Of a stretch of 64,000 nucleotides of DNA, positions 63,311 through 64,000 are shown piece by piece. The stretch's first letter is position 1. Each line of letters starts with the position of its first letter. The stretch covers positions 37,687,159 through 37,751,158 of the forward strand of contig NC_085871.1 in NCBI RefSeq assembly GCF_034702125.1, given 5' to 3'. A model generated the notes under the pieces. That model had not been told where the DNA came from, made no database searches, and worked only from the letters and a program-made list of their open reading frames with translations. Both the position numbers and the translations under genes were made by a program. The DNA comes from Engraulis encrasicolus (taxonomy: Eukaryota > Chordata > Actinopteri > Clupeiformes > Engraulidae).

Positions 63311-63724
63311 TGGTGAACAATGTCTGTCTGATCCCAGAATCATTGCATTCGTGGATAGGCAGCTAGCCGCATCACCGGGGCTGAATGGAGGGAGCGCTTA
63401 TACTGTGTTTACGCAGCATGCATCAAGCATAGAAATAGGAACAACATGAAATATCACTTCAATAAGACTAACCAAAATTGGGTGTGAAAAAGGCTGGATA
63501 GTGTAAGACTCACGAGAATTAAACTTTTTTCAGAATTCCTAATTGTATCCTATTGTGATTACAGGTTCATTCTCAGAATAAACCCAGAGGGCTCCAAATG
63601 CCAGGCCAAGTCCATCACCAGCAAGAAGACCGGTAAAAAGGTGCAAAGGAAGAGCAGCAGTGTCAACCCTATTGTTGCTTCATTCATCAGGGAACTTGTT
63701 GATTTTGACTGGCTGAATTATTAA
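57486..63724 (+). CDS. predicted small spliced protein, possibly chemokine-like (exons 57486-57576, 61260-61326, 63565-63724)
   Basis: Three exons join with matching phases (1, then 2) and no stop, giving 105 residues. ATG 57486 has a purine at -3 and G at +4. Splice signals are TTGCAG/CTGAGAAG, TAAAG/GTTAGC, TTTTTAG/GTCACT, CACTTG/GTAAGG and TTACAG/GTTCAT. The protein has a short leucine-containing start (MAKISLLLDG), a CxC-type cluster GHCYCSRCRKSFSAQRP, then AVCTWFILRINPEGSKC, a basic segment KSITSKKTGKKVQRKSS and the end SFIRELVDFDWLNY. Small size, CxC and a basic tail ending in a helix are reminiscent of chemokines. However, the usual fourth Cys is absent and no convincing signal peptide is seen, so the family is a guess. 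Expression is unproven. Confidence 0.5.
58735..59265 (+). repeat. tandem minisatellite of about 110-bp units
   Basis: Four diverged units around TATAGTTCGCTTGCACAGA, AAGACTCCTTGCTCTTGTGG and GGAATATGACAGAACTGTAG. Open minus-strand frames here are repeat artefacts. Confidence 0.88.
59480..59740 (+). mobile_element. GGTGCAC-family MITE, partial copy
   Basis: The interior of the family (CTTTTCATACATGAAAAGG, GGTCCACCATTTTG, GCAATACCTATTCTGGCCA) without either terminus. Confidence 0.8.
59954..60314 (+). mobile_element. GGTGCAC-ended MITE, copy 3
   Basis: Both inverted ends are present (GGTGCACTGAGTA and CAGTGCACC), flanked by TTAAA and GTTAA. It lies in the long intron of the predicted gene, only about 210 bp after the partial copy. 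Confidence 0.85.
61070..61190 (+). mobile_element. GGTGCAC-family MITE, 3' fragment
   Basis: AAAGATCAAATTTGGCAATA to CATGGTGCACCTTTA. Only the right end of the family remains. Confidence 0.75.
61327..63254. other. intron 3 region, unassigned
   Basis: CpG-rich block at 62000-62080, T/A-rich run at 62690-62740. At 62745-62990 there are patches (GCGATTAATCAC, AATGCGATTAAAG, AAAGTAATCCGTTATGTTAC) that look like fragments of interspersed repeats. No exon recognised. Confidence 0.4.
63255..63308. repeat. (GT)n microsatellite
   Basis: Pure GT run. Confidence 0.97.
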
Positions 63725-64000
63725 TGCTTGACCTTTTGAAGTTCCAATCACTTGTTTCTTTTAAGTAGTTCAGTCCGAGCATTGCACCAAAGGCTCGAGG
63801 CCCTGTTGTTCTTGCTGTGTTTTCCCCCCTTCTCCCCGTTTCAAAACTTATTTGGCACAGTTTTTCGATATTGTGTCATGTATAAGACTTTTAAAAGAGT
63901 GACTCTATTGCGCACCCTAGCACAGAGATGTTCGGGGCTGGAATATAGTTATAGTTATAGAATATAGTTGAAGCTACGGACTCTGGACCTTCTTTGTGGT
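63725..64000 (+). other. 3' UTR or downstream of predicted gene
   Basis: Follows the TAA at 63722-63724. No AATAAA is seen before the end of the window, so the transcript end is not visible. Confidence 0.35.

Overview
This is a teleost-like vertebrate nuclear window, very rich in transposons and microsatellites. The host is inferred from long (CA/GT)n and (CT/GA)n tracts, fish-style L2, Tc1, hAT, PIF/Harbinger and DIRS sequences, tRNA-derived SINEs, and vertebrate-type U1 and U2 snRNA genes. No bacterial, rRNA or CRISPR features were seen.

Region 1 (1-5796) holds small non-autonomous transposons with readable target duplications (393-627 and 4115-4498), an inverted pair of palindromic MITEs (2453-3202), SINEs and one decayed coding fragment.

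Region 2 (5797-25353) is bounded by two inverted arms of about 470 bp built from short repeats of the type CCAACGTAATAA. Inside lies a second inverted pair built from CGCTATTCCGACA units (6483-6612 and 24148-24232). Nested inside these are a 5'-truncated L2 LINE with an open RT frame; a 6.5-kb DNA transposon (11874-18329) with nearly identical 430-bp TIRs and two convergent intact spliced genes (THAP-DDE transposase, and SWIM zinc finger plus YqaJ nuclease); and an older element (18711-23618) with a decayed minus-strand gene, a dead DIRS tyrosine recombinase and a small MITE. The whole is a nested set of transposons. The outer shell is the least explained object in the window.

Region 3 (25376-35200) is a small nuclear RNA cluster: three U2 and four U1 genes, all on the minus strand, in the order U2-U1-U2-U1-U1-U1-U2. 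Six of the seven carry a PSE-like block at exactly -45 to -54, and the third U2 has it about 2 bp closer. The spacers are partly duplicated and carry MITE insertions. The fourth U1 is a distinct sequence class with paired stem changes.

Region 4 (35200-55300) has no convincing host gene. It holds two nearly intact Tc1-like transposons in opposite orientation (38960-40565 and 41404-43007), the first of which splits a SINE; a decayed Tc1; SINEs; MITEs; and very long microsatellites.

Region 5 (55300-64000) contains a predicted plus-strand spliced gene. Exons at 57478-57576, 61260-61326 and 63565-63724 join in phase to give a 105-residue cysteine-containing, lysine-rich protein, possibly chemokine-like. 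Upstream non-coding exon candidates have been tandemly duplicated.
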